Source: Oceanipulchritudo coccoides
Lineage (GTDB): Bacteria; Verrucomicrobiota; Verrucomicrobiia; Opitutales; Oceanipulchritudinaceae
Length of the DNA: 64,000 bases
Assembly (NCBI RefSeq): GCF_010500615.1
Contig: NZ_JAAGNX010000002.1
Location: forward strand, 362,990-426,989
Direction: 5' to 3'
Below are positions 23,815 to 31,957 of this stretch, piece by piece. A program made the position numbers and the translations under genes. Position 1 is the first letter of the stretch, and every line of letters starts with the position of its first letter. The notes beneath the pieces were generated by a model, which saw only the letters and a program-made list of their open reading frames with translations, ran no database searches and was not told the origin of the DNA.

Positions 23815-24972
23815 ATGAAAGAACATTACCTGCATCACACCAATTACCTCTACACCCCCGGCGGGATGCAGCGTATGATTCAATTGCATCTGGAAGGGGG
23901 GAAGGATCGGGCAATCTCCTTTCGCGATGCAGCCCCTCACCAGCCGGAATCCTCTTCCGATGCCCTTTGTGCTGAGCTGTCCACTTCCGTTCGCCGAATT
24001 CGTGAGCGCTACCGAAATGCTGTCGACTCGTTGAAACCGGCTGTTTCCGTCTACCACAATTGCTGGGGAGTGGAGCTTGTCCATGATTTGGATCCGGCTC
24101 CCTGCCGGGTCGGGTTTCTCCACTCGGATTTCCCGGGATTTCCCGGAATGCTCCAGCATTTTGCCGCCTACTTCGACGCCTTTGTAAACATCAATCCGGG
24201 CCTGCATCAAAAGAGCATGGAGTTGCTTCCCGACTGGCCCAAGGAACGCTTTATGCTCCTCGACAGTCCCGTAGAGCTTCCTGCTGTTGTTCCCGAGGCG
24301 GGGGAAGGCCCGTCCGTCATTGGAATTATCGGGCGGATCAAGCGTGAACAAAAGCGGCTCGACCGGCTTCCGGCTTTTCTCACGGCATGTGACCAGTTAT
24401 TGGACAAGTATGAAGTGCATGTTCTGGGCAGTGGTGACTTCGAGGATGAGCTGCGCCGGCGCTTGAAAGGAAGAACGAATGTCCGTTTCCTCGGCTGGCT
24501 TGAGGGGCGGGCTTATTGGGAGGCCATTCGCAGGTGGCGCTACCTGCTTTTCATGAGCGATTATGAAGGCACGCCGCTTTCCCTTATTGAAGGAGCCCAT
24601 GCTGGTCTCTGTGCGGTGTATCCGGACTTTCATCCGGGAGCTCCCTTGCCGGCCGGATTGACGACTGAAAATCTATATCCGCCGGGCAATGTGACCGCTG
24701 CGGCACATCTCATTGCCCGGTTGGAAAAAGCGGGTTCCGCGATGCCTTCGCCTCTAAAAACCAAAGAGCTGGCAGGAATCCACGACCCGCAATATTATCT
24801 CTCCCGTTTCCACGAGCTTCTAAACCCGGATCAACTGGCAGCCTTGCCCGCCTTGCCCGACGCGAGGATCCGTGCAGGGAAGTCCTTCCCGGGGTGGGCA
24901 CCGCTGAGTCTCTACCACATGCGTACAAAGCGACTCCGTTTTGGCTGGAGGGGAATCATCCGGCACAGCTAG
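23815..24972 (+). CDS. GT-B (family 4-like) glycosyltransferase
   Basis: 385 residues. The N-terminal half has HYLHHTNYLYTPGGMQRMIQ, SVYHNCWGVELV and GFLHSDFPGFPGM. The C-terminal half has IGIIGRIKREQKRLDRLP, HVLGSGDFEDELRRRL, VRFLGWLEGRAYWEAI and FMSDYEGTPLSLIEGAHAGL, the usual donor-site region. An upstream TTG at 23728 is possible, but ATG at 23815 preceded by GGAGGG is preferred, although the spacing to the Shine-Dalgarno is very short. It is convergent with 24979-25884 (6 bp). Its N-terminal layout recurs in the 25926-27008 protein. Confidence 0.82.
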   Translation: MKEHYLHHTNYLYTPGGMQRMIQLHLEGGKDRAISFRDAAPHQPESSSDALCAELSTSVRRIRERYRNAVDSLKPAVSVYHNCWGVELVHDLDPAPCRVGFLHSDFPGFPGMLQHFAAYFDAFVNINPGLHQKSMELLPDWPKERFMLLDSPVELPAVVPEAGEGPSVIGIIGRIKREQKRLDRLPAFLTACDQLLDKYEVHVLGSGDFEDELRRRLKGRTNVRFLGWLEGRAYWEAIRRWRYLLFMSDYEGTPLSLIEGAHAGLCAVYPDFHPGAPLPAGLTTENLYPPGNVTAAAHLIARLEKAGSAMPSPLKTKELAGIHDPQYYLSRFHELLNPDQLAALPALPDARIRAGKSFPGWAPLSLYHMRTKRLRFGWRGIIRHS

Positions 24973-24978
24973 TTCCGG

Positions 24979-25884
24979 TCACGCCTTGAACTGCTGTAAG
25001 ACAAAGTCGTCCGCCTTGATCTGGAAGGATTGAGTTGATTCCTTGAGCCGCTGGTACTTCCCAAGGGTGTGCGGATCCGTGCAGCTTTCCTCCGGAAAAT
25101 GGATCTCCTTGCCCATTGCTGCGCACTCAATGAGCAGACGCGGGTTTTCGTCGTAACCATCAATTGCCGGCAGATAGAGGTATCGACTGAATCGGGCGAA
25201 GAAGTCCTCCACGGGCGGGGTCAGGACCGTGAATCCGGCATTCCGGTAATATGCTGCCTGACGTTTACCACACAGGACTAGAAGTTTGTCATGAGGAATG
25301 TCCTTTGCCGCCTTGTGAATCTCCTCCGCGGAGTGCTGCTTATGGGAGGATTGGCAATTGATGAGCAGGTTGTTTTCCGTTGTCGCCGGTTGTTTCAGGC
25401 AATCGAGCAGGAGCTTTTTCTCGTAGGGAACAACATTCCTCAGCCGATAGTCGTGTTGCTTGGGATTCAGCAGGTAAGTCACCTTTCCCCGTTCCACGGG
25501 AAAGCCGAACGGCCATCGGGCATCCCTTCGCATCCACATGCTCGGAAGGACAAAGGTCTCCCGAGCCCGCAACCACCAGAAGATCCGCCGGTAGGTGTTG
25601 TAAGGTAACAGGACGCGATCAAATTTTTGGGCCACAACCTGCCAGCGCAGGGGAAGGAAAATTGCATCCTCAAGCGGATCAAACTCCAGCGCATAGCGGT
25701 CCCGGATCAGTTTTTCCGGCAGGCCCTGGTTCCAGCCCATATAAACCAGTTGCACAGGGACGCCCGATCGCTTGAGGGCAATCAAGTATTCCAGGCTGTC
25801 GATCAGCGACCCGGTCACCTTTCCCCAGGGGGAGAGGTAAATAACGGCAGCCTTGTTCATAGGGACAGGTAAATAAGCGCTCAT
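24979..25884 (-). CDS. Hypothetical protein, possible glycosyltransferase
   Basis: 301 residues, no family recognised with certainty. The N-terminus (AAVIYLSPWGKVTGSLIDSLEYLIALKRSGVPVQLVYMGW) looks like the first Rossmann unit of a GT-B enzyme. Later RYLYLPAIDGYDENPRLLIECAAMGKEI resembles the donor-side region of GT-B proteins, where a conserved Glu sits in ExxAxG. Between them, NLLINCQSSHKQHSAEEI and KLLVLCGKRQAAYYRNAG alternate strand and helix. Located among glycosyltransferases and divergent from 25926 with 41 bp between. ATG at 25884 chosen; ATG at 25860 is an alternative. Function is inference from context. Confidence 0.6.
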   Translation of the reverse strand: MSAYLPVPMNKAAVIYLSPWGKVTGSLIDSLEYLIALKRSGVPVQLVYMGWNQGLPEKLIRDRYALEFDPLEDAIFLPLRWQVVAQKFDRVLLPYNTYRRIFWWLRARETFVLPSMWMRRDARWPFGFPVERGKVTYLLNPKQHDYRLRNVVPYEKKLLLDCLKQPATTENNLLINCQSSHKQHSAEEIHKAAKDIPHDKLLVLCGKRQAAYYRNAGFTVLTPPVEDFFARFSRYLYLPAIDGYDENPRLLIECAAMGKEIHFPEESCTDPHTLGKYQRLKESTQSFQIKADDFVLQQFKA

Positions 25885-25925
25885 TCTCTTTGCAAAGCGG
25901 AATTACATTTTGAAGACTTTCTTCT

Positions 25926-27008
25926 GTGATTCCGGCCAGGCACATATTTCACGCACCCCGCACCGGTTGGGACCGGATTCATGCCTGGCAGGAGGCAACA
26001 AAGGAGCCCGTCTTTGTCTGGGGAATCGCTTCAGGGGCGGAGGAGAGCCGTCTTTTCGGGTCCGTCAAGAAGACCTTCGCGGAATGGATCGAGGCAACGG
26101 GCGGCGATTCTGCCATGTCCATCTACCACGACGGGTTCGGATCGGATGCGTTCGGCCCGCTCGACCCCACATCCCACAAACTGCTTTTCCTGCACCATTG
26201 GTTCCCCCGCTGGGAGCGCCATTTTGAATGGCATTTGCGCTGTACGGGAAAGGTTCTTGTCGGTGATTCCTGGATGCCTCCCATCTTGAGGGAGAAATTC
26301 GGCTGGATTCCTGAACGGTTTATTGGTGTGGCCCCCCAACCCCAGTTGTATTCCAAGGAGGAATTGGTGCCTCGCCCGGAAGCTGCCAAGCCACGAACCG
26401 GGATTTGGCTTCACGGGAAATCGTGGCGACCTTATGGCAATCGCCTCCGCGCCATCGTTGACCGCTGGCCCGAGGCCGCTGGTGAAGTGGAGATTATCAC
26501 GGAGGGAGGCGGTCCGCCTCGCTGGGCGAGGAAGCCCTTCATCATCTGGAATTCAGGAATGCCATTTGAATTCGCCCTGCACCGGATTTTCACATGGGAC
26601 AGCACGTTGCTCCTGAATGATTTCTCACTCGATTCCCCATGGCTTCTTCAGGCCCTTTCGATCAGGTGTTTTCCTTTGGTACCGGATGGAGAAAGTCCTG
26701 CCCAAATGGGGCCGTGGCTCGACGATTCAGCCCCAAAGCCCTATGAATGGGGAGACACCGCAGACGCTGTCCGGCTTCTTCAACAATGGCGCTCGGCGAG
26801 GGAATCCCTTCTTCCGGAATTTGGAAAATGGGCCGATTCTGTTCTCGAGACCCATCCGCCAAGTGAAGCTTTCATGGACTCATGGAACACCTGCAAGGCG
26901 CAATTTGTTGACCAGCGCGTCCCAAAACTTCGACAGCGCAGGCCCATCGCAAGCCTTTATCCAGTCGGTTGGTACGAGCGCATTCAACGCCTCCGGGCCG
27001 GGTTTTAG
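25926..27008 (+). CDS. Hypothetical GT-B-like protein, distant paralogue of 23815-24972
   Basis: 360 residues starting at GTG 25926. Its N-terminal half repeats the pattern of the 23815 protein: HIFHAPRTGWDRIHAWQ against HYLHHTNYLYTPGGMQRM, SIYHDGFGSDAFGPLDPTSH against SVYHNCWGVELVHDLDPAPC, and LLFLHHWFPRW against VGFLHSDFPGF. The second half (GIWLHGKSWRPYGNRLRAIVDRWP, VEIITEGGGPP, LLLNDFSLDSPWLLQALSI) is more divergent, and the typical donor-site Glu motif is not obvious. Rich in Trp. Probably a glycosyltransferase or an inactive relative; low certainty on activity. It ends 102 bp from the convergent gatB. Confidence 0.58.
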   Translation: MIPARHIFHAPRTGWDRIHAWQEATKEPVFVWGIASGAEESRLFGSVKKTFAEWIEATGGDSAMSIYHDGFGSDAFGPLDPTSHKLLFLHHWFPRWERHFEWHLRCTGKVLVGDSWMPPILREKFGWIPERFIGVAPQPQLYSKEELVPRPEAAKPRTGIWLHGKSWRPYGNRLRAIVDRWPEAAGEVEIITEGGGPPRWARKPFIIWNSGMPFEFALHRIFTWDSTLLLNDFSLDSPWLLQALSIRCFPLVPDGESPAQMGPWLDDSAPKPYEWGDTADAVRLLQQWRSARESLLPEFGKWADSVLETHPPSEAFMDSWNTCKAQFVDQRVPKLRQRRPIASLYPVGWYERIQRLRAGF

Positions 27009-27093
27009 CCTTATTCAAGTTTTCTTGCTGATTGAAATAGAGGGCTCCTTTCACCGGTTCCGGCCCTGACTCCCGCCAGATTCCTGAAACTCA

Positions 27094-27121
27094 TAAAAAA
27101 GTCCTGAGGGTCACCCCTCAG
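27094..27121 (-). terminator. Rho-independent terminator of the gatCAB transcript
   Basis: Stem CTGAGGG / CCCTCAG with a 4-nt loop, followed on the minus strand by a U run (A6 at 27095-27100). The loop contains the gatB stop codon, so half of the stem is coding sequence. Confidence 0.8.
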
Positions 27122-28580
27122 CGATTATCTTGAGGAGCATGTCGCGCACGGCCTGCGGATTGGCCTTGCCCTTGGAGGCCTTCATGATCGGCCCCATGAA
27201 GCTGTTGACAGCCTTTTCGTTGCCATCGCGTACTTGCTGGGCCGCTACAGCATTGCCGGCCACGGCATCGCGGCACCACTGCTCAAGTTCGCTTGAGTCG
27301 GTAGGTTCAGCCTTGATGCCTTTTTCCTCAATGATGGACTCGGCGGATTTGCCGGAAGAAAACATTTCAATCAGGACATCGCGGGCAAGGTGCTTGGTCA
27401 GTTTGCCTTCGTCGATCAAACGAACCAGGCCCGCAAGCTCACCGGGAACCAGCTTGACCTGTTCCATGGGAAGCATGCCGTCGCCTTCCGCCTGGGCGCG
27501 TTCGCGTTGGAGTTCATTCGCGATATAATTGGCGAGGGCCTTCGGGTTTTTGTTGTAGGTTGCCATGGCCTCCTCGAAAAACCCCGTTAGCTCGTGATCG
27601 TAGCAGATGACCGAAGTGACCGTGTAGGGCAATGAATACGCCTCCATATAACGGCGTTGACGGACAAAGACCCCTTCCGGAAGACTGGCTTTCAATTCTT
27701 CCACCCGCGACCTTGGAAACCTGACTGGAAGCAGATCCGGGTCGGGAAAGTAGCGGTAGTCGTGCGCTTCCTCCTTTGATCTCATGGAAGTTGTGCGACT
27801 CGCATCGGCATCCCAGCGGCGCGTTTCCTGCGGGACTTCCTTTCCTTTGTCGTAGGCCCGCGACTGGCGCTTGATCTCGTAATTGATAGCGTTCTTGACC
27901 CCTGTGATGCTATTGAGGTTTTTCATTTCCGCCCGGTTATTGAGGGCCGATTGGCCTTTCGGTCGGACACTGACATTGGCATCGCAGCGCATCTGGCCCT
28001 TTTCCATGTCACAATCGGAAACGCCTGCCGCCATCAGGTGCATGCGGATTGATTGGAGCAAGGCAACCGCCTCATCCGCACTTCTCAAATCCGGTTGAGT
28101 GACAATTTCAAGGAGAGGTGTACCGGCCCGGTTGTAATCAACCAGCGACTCCTTTTCAAAGTGGGTCAGTTTGCCGACATCTTCCTCAAGATGGGCATGA
28201 TCCAAATGAATAATCTTGTGCTCGCCCATCTGGTTGCGAGACGGCCCGGACAATTCAATTTCCACCTCACCGCCCATGCAGACAGGCGCATCCATCTGGG
28301 TCAGTTGGTAATTCTTTGGACTGTCCGGATAAAAATAGTTTTTCCGGTCCCACTGGAAGACTTCAGGAATCTCACAATTGAAGATCAATCCCATGCGAAT
28401 GGCTTGTTCAATCGCTCCCTTGTTCAGGACGGGCAGGGCACCGGGCAGGCCCATGACGATGGCATTCGTCAATGAATTCGGTGGCTGGGCAAAACCAGTT
28501 GGAGCATCCGTGAACATCTTCGACGCGGTCTTCAACTGCACGTGGACTTCCAGTCCGATAACGGCTTCGTATTCTGGCAT
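27111..28580 (-). CDS. gatB: Asp/Glu-tRNA(Asn/Gln) amidotransferase subunit B
   Basis: Subunit that binds the mischarged tRNA and activates its side chain in the GatCAB transamidation of Glu-tRNA(Gln), and often Asp-tRNA(Asn). 489 residues: YEAVIGLEVHVQL at the start, the signature YFYPDSPKNYQLTQ, DHAHLEEDVGKLTH, DYNRAGTPLLEIVT and RCDANVSVRPKG. The helical and YqeY-like tail is present (SGKSAESIIEEKG to KASKGKANPQAVRDML). It starts 6 bp after gatA. A tRNA-Gln gene is also in this window (49506). Confidence 0.97.
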   Translation of the reverse strand: MPEYEAVIGLEVHVQLKTASKMFTDAPTGFAQPPNSLTNAIVMGLPGALPVLNKGAIEQAIRMGLIFNCEIPEVFQWDRKNYFYPDSPKNYQLTQMDAPVCMGGEVEIELSGPSRNQMGEHKIIHLDHAHLEEDVGKLTHFEKESLVDYNRAGTPLLEIVTQPDLRSADEAVALLQSIRMHLMAAGVSDCDMEKGQMRCDANVSVRPKGQSALNNRAEMKNLNSITGVKNAINYEIKRQSRAYDKGKEVPQETRRWDADASRTTSMRSKEEAHDYRYFPDPDLLPVRFPRSRVEELKASLPEGVFVRQRRYMEAYSLPYTVTSVICYDHELTGFFEEAMATYNKNPKALANYIANELQRERAQAEGDGMLPMEQVKLVPGELAGLVRLIDEGKLTKHLARDVLIEMFSSGKSAESIIEEKGIKAEPTDSSELEQWCRDAVAGNAVAAQQVRDGNEKAVNSFMGPIMKASKGKANPQAVRDMLLKIIAEG

Positions 28581-28586
28581 GGTCGA

Positions 28587-30071
28587 TTACTTTCCGTTGT
28601 TGGTAACCAGCGCGGGCCGGTGCTTGAATGGTTGCGCTATTTCGTAAGCCTTTCCGGTTTGCAGAAGGTTTCCTTCCGCAAAGGGCTGCCCGATCAACTG
28701 AAAGCCAATCGGCAAACCACTTTCTGATAATCCGCAGGGCATCGACAATCCCGGAAGGCCGGCGAGATTAACCGAGATCGTAAAGATGTCAGCGAGATAC
28801 ATGGAAATCGGGTCATCAACCTTCTCTCCAATTTGGAAAGCGGGGCTCGGGGTCGTGGGGGTAAGGATCGCATCGACTTCGCCGAAGGCTTTCAGGAAAT
28901 CGTTGCGGATGAGGGTGCGAACTTGCTGGGCGCGCTTGTAGTACGCGTCGTAGTACCCGCTACTCAGGACGTAGCTGCCCAGGATGATGCGTCGCTTGAC
29001 CTCCTGTCCGAAGCCTTCGCCACGGGATTGGTAATACAGGTCGATTCCGTCCACGGCTTTTGGCGAGCGATGGGTGTAGCGGATGCCGTCATAGCGAGCC
29101 AGATTGGAGGATGCCTCCGCCGTCGCGATAATATAATAAGTCGGGACAGCCAGCCCGGTGTGCGGAAGGGAGATTTTCTTAATTTTGTATCCGACAGTTC
29201 GATACACCTCGATCACTTCCTCGACGGCCGACCGGACCTCCGGCTGGATTCCTTCACCAAAATACTCCTCCGGGATTCCCAGCTTGCGCGGCTCATCCGG
29301 CATGTGCAACTGGACGCTGGCCGCTTCCAGTTTTTCCGGCCACGAAGTTGAGTCGAGCGGATCCGGTCCGCTGATTACATCGAGAAGTGTTGCCACATCG
29401 TCGATACTGCGCCCCATCGGGCCAATCTGGTCGAGACTCGAGGCAAAGGCCGCCAAGCCAAACCGGGAAACGCGCCCGTAGGTGGGCTTCAACCCGACAA
29501 CCCCACAGAATGCCGCTGGTTGGCGGATTGATCCACCGGTGTCGGAGCCGAGGCTCCACGGACATTCACGCGCTGCCACGGCAGCCGCGCTTCCGCCGGA
29601 GCTTCCGCCGGGGGCATGCTCGGTATTCCACGGGTTGCGGGTCTTCTTGACGGCCGAATTCTCGGTCGACGATCCCATGGCAAATTCATCCATGTTGAGG
29701 CGCCCGAAAGGGATCAGTCCCGCTGAAAGCAATTTGTTGCCAACGGTCCCCGTGTAGGGGGAATTGAATTTCTCAAGAATGCGGCTGGCGCAGGTCAGGG
29801 GCTCTCCCTCGATGGCCATCACATCCTTTATGCCGACCGGTATACCATCGATCGGGCTCAATTTTTTGCCTTTTTCACGCCGTGCGTCGCTGGCCGCCGC
29901 CGCTTCGAGGACCTTCTCCCGGTCGAGGGTCAGGAAAGCGCCCACTTCCGGATCGATGGCCTCCACCTGGTCTGCCAAAGCCGTGCAAATCTCGACCGAG
30001 CTGACCTTGCCCTTGTGCAGGGCTTTTCCCAACTCAATCGCGGATGCTTCCAATATTCCTTCAGTATCCAT
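28587..30071 (-). CDS. gatA: Asp/Glu-tRNA(Asn/Gln) amidotransferase subunit A
   Basis: Amidase-signature enzyme that releases ammonia from glutamine for GatB. 494 residues with DGIPVGIKDVMAI holding the catalytic Lys, the signature block PGGSSGGSAAAVAARECPWSLGSDTGGSIRQPAAFCG containing both catalytic serines of the Ser-cisSer-Lys triad, and GPMGRSIDD. Full length. It lies 12 bp after gatC and 6 bp before gatB, a compact operon. Confidence 0.97.
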   Translation of the reverse strand: MDTEGILEASAIELGKALHKGKVSSVEICTALADQVEAIDPEVGAFLTLDREKVLEAAAASDARREKGKKLSPIDGIPVGIKDVMAIEGEPLTCASRILEKFNSPYTGTVGNKLLSAGLIPFGRLNMDEFAMGSSTENSAVKKTRNPWNTEHAPGGSSGGSAAAVAARECPWSLGSDTGGSIRQPAAFCGVVGLKPTYGRVSRFGLAAFASSLDQIGPMGRSIDDVATLLDVISGPDPLDSTSWPEKLEAASVQLHMPDEPRKLGIPEEYFGEGIQPEVRSAVEEVIEVYRTVGYKIKKISLPHTGLAVPTYYIIATAEASSNLARYDGIRYTHRSPKAVDGIDLYYQSRGEGFGQEVKRRIILGSYVLSSGYYDAYYKRAQQVRTLIRNDFLKAFGEVDAILTPTTPSPAFQIGEKVDDPISMYLADIFTISVNLAGLPGLSMPCGLSESGLPIGFQLIGQPFAEGNLLQTGKAYEIAQPFKHRPALVTNNGK

Positions 30072-30083
30072 GGTAAACCGGGC

Positions 30084-30380
30084 TTATGCGTCTTCGACAA
30101 CTTTTGGCACCACGATCTGGTCAGTGCGTGAAGCAGGTGCGTTCTTCAGTGCGCGGGAGGGTTCCCACGGGCTTCCGGGGACATCCTCACGAAGGGGTCC
30201 AGCGACATCGAATGGGTGGGCCATCGGCTCAATTCCTTCCACATCCACTTCCTGGAGCTTTTGAAAAAAGCCGAGAATATCCGAAACCTGGCCCGCAAAG
30301 GCGGCTTTCTCCTCCTCGGTAAGATGGATGCGCGCCAGCATGGCCAATTTATCAATATCTATCTCTGGACGTTCCTGCAT
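30084..30380 (-). CDS. gatC: Asp/Glu-tRNA(Asn/Gln) amidotransferase subunit C
   Basis: Small 98-residue subunit that wraps around GatA and stabilises the complex. It shows the family pattern IDKLAMLARIHLTEEEKAAF near the N-terminus and a central FQKLQEVDVEGIEPMAHP, followed by PLREDVPG. First gene of gatCAB; 58 bp separate it from the PLP-enzyme gene upstream on the same strand, so a shared transcript is possible. Confidence 0.94.
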   Translation of the reverse strand: MQERPEIDIDKLAMLARIHLTEEEKAAFAGQVSDILGFFQKLQEVDVEGIEPMAHPFDVAGPLREDVPGSPWEPSRALKNAPASRTDQIVVPKVVEDA

Positions 30381-30438
30381 AAAGGATCATGGGGTAATGC
30401 CGACTCGGTTTGAGGCAAGCGTGTAATACAAAACGGGC

Positions 30439-31941
30439 TTAGAGTGTACGACCAAGCTCGGCGATAATAGCCTCAACGGGCTCCGTGCCGACCGAGAGGC
30501 GAATCAGGTCCGGGTCGATCCCATGCTTCTTCAGGATTGCTCGGCCTTTGGCGGTTTTCACCATGTCGTAATGGGCCAGATACATGAAAGGGCACATCAT
30601 CGTAAATCGCGCTCCGAAGCTTGGACTCTTCACGATACAGGAAGGATCGTAGAATTCGGCCACGGGCTTATTGAGGCTGAATGAAATGATCCCGCCCGGT
30701 CCGGCTTCCCTGTGCTGCAGCCAGTTGTAGTTGTAGGCGGCCGGTTGGTTGTGCGCCCAGAAAATTGAGTCCACGCTTTTATGATTCGCGAGAAACTCCG
30801 CTATTTTTCCGGTAGAGGCATTGATTTGGCGGATTGTTTCGGGATAACGGTCTATCTGGATAGCCATTCGTCCCAAGTCACCATCTGAAGGGCGCGAGCC
30901 AAACGCCGAAACGACGGGCAGCAGGTCGTCATAAAACGGCGATTCCGCATTCAAGGCAAGGGCCCCCATCATGACATCGGCTTCCGACGCGGCGTATTTC
31001 GTCAGGCTGTTGATGTGGAGATCCGCATACTTCAGGACATTCAGGTTGTGCGGGCTGACAAGCGTGGGATCCAGGATCAGGGCAGCTTTGTACTTGTCTG
31101 CAAGTTCGCGTAATTGCTCAACATCGGGAGTCTGCACAAGCGGGTTGGTCGGGACCTCGGTGACAATCCCCGCGACACGGTGTCCATGTTCCGCGAGAGT
31201 ATCCTTCAGTTCTGACAGGTCCATCACTTCGTACAACTGGATCGGATCGGCGTTGGGAAGGGCAAAGCGTTCAAGAATCCGTGCCGTGTCCACATAGAGC
31301 CATCCGAGCTGGATCCAGAGGTCCCGGCCACGGTCCATCTGAATCGACTGCAGGGCACGGAAACCCGTGTAGAAAGCATTCATCCCGCTACGAAAGAGCC
31401 TGATATCTGATTCGGCCGCAGTCCCATAGACCGAATGGAGGTGGCTCCGGATGACCGCTCCGTTTTCTTCCGCACTTCCAGACCGGCGCTCCTCTTCGAA
31501 TTCCGGGACATCAAACCACTTTTGAAGAAAGTGACCCGCTTCCCGGGAAGAGAGTCCCGCACCGGTATGTTGAAGAAAAATGCCAGCCTCCTTCTGGATT
31601 TCCGGGTCACCATGCAGGCGGATCGTCCAGATTTCCTCAATCGGTGCGATGCTATGATCGTTCAAGCCGAGAAAGTGGCTCAAGTCGCGAGCCACGGCCT
31701 CGGAGGGGAGGAGGGGATCGGTTGCCATCATGCAACCCTCCTGCTCCAGACGAACGGACAAATCCGTGATGAGCGGATTCCTGAAAAAGCGCGGATAACC
31801 AGCCGTGAAGGATGATAGAACCTTCGGATCCTTTTCCTCATAGCCAATCACATCGGCCATTGTGGGAAGACTCACACAAACGCTGTGCGGACTTCCATTG
31901 ACCGGATCACCCAGAGGATAGGACTTGAAGAGTTCAGGCAT
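30439..31941 (-). CDS. PLP enzyme of the Cys/Met metabolism family, fungal-type cystathionine gamma-synthase-like
   Basis: 500 residues; bacterial MetB is about 390. The C-terminal 350 residues form the Cys/Met-metabolism PLP domain: MNAFYTGFRALQ, TEVPTNPLVQTPDVEQL, LILDPTLVSPHNL and PLP lysine K315 in INSLTKYAA. The N-terminal region contains PHSVCVSLPTMADVIGYEE and AGYPRFFRNPLITDL. These resemble the start of fungal cystathionine gamma-synthases (STR2/met-7), which have VSLPTW, VGYEEG and GYPRFF, rather than bacterial MetB. Predicted reaction: cystathionine from cysteine and an activated homoserine. It follows the decarboxylase gene by 16 bp. Confidence 0.72.
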   Translation of the reverse strand: MPELFKSYPLGDPVNGSPHSVCVSLPTMADVIGYEEKDPKVLSSFTAGYPRFFRNPLITDLSVRLEQEGCMMATDPLLPSEAVARDLSHFLGLNDHSIAPIEEIWTIRLHGDPEIQKEAGIFLQHTGAGLSSREAGHFLQKWFDVPEFEEERRSGSAEENGAVIRSHLHSVYGTAAESDIRLFRSGMNAFYTGFRALQSIQMDRGRDLWIQLGWLYVDTARILERFALPNADPIQLYEVMDLSELKDTLAEHGHRVAGIVTEVPTNPLVQTPDVEQLRELADKYKAALILDPTLVSPHNLNVLKYADLHINSLTKYAASEADVMMGALALNAESPFYDDLLPVVSAFGSRPSDGDLGRMAIQIDRYPETIRQINASTGKIAEFLANHKSVDSIFWAHNQPAAYNYNWLQHREAGPGGIISFSLNKPVAEFYDPSCIVKSPSFGARFTMMCPFMYLAHYDMVKTAKGRAILKKHGIDPDLIRLSVGTEPVEAIIAELGRTL

Positions 31942-31957
31942 TTTGAGAGGAATCCCC

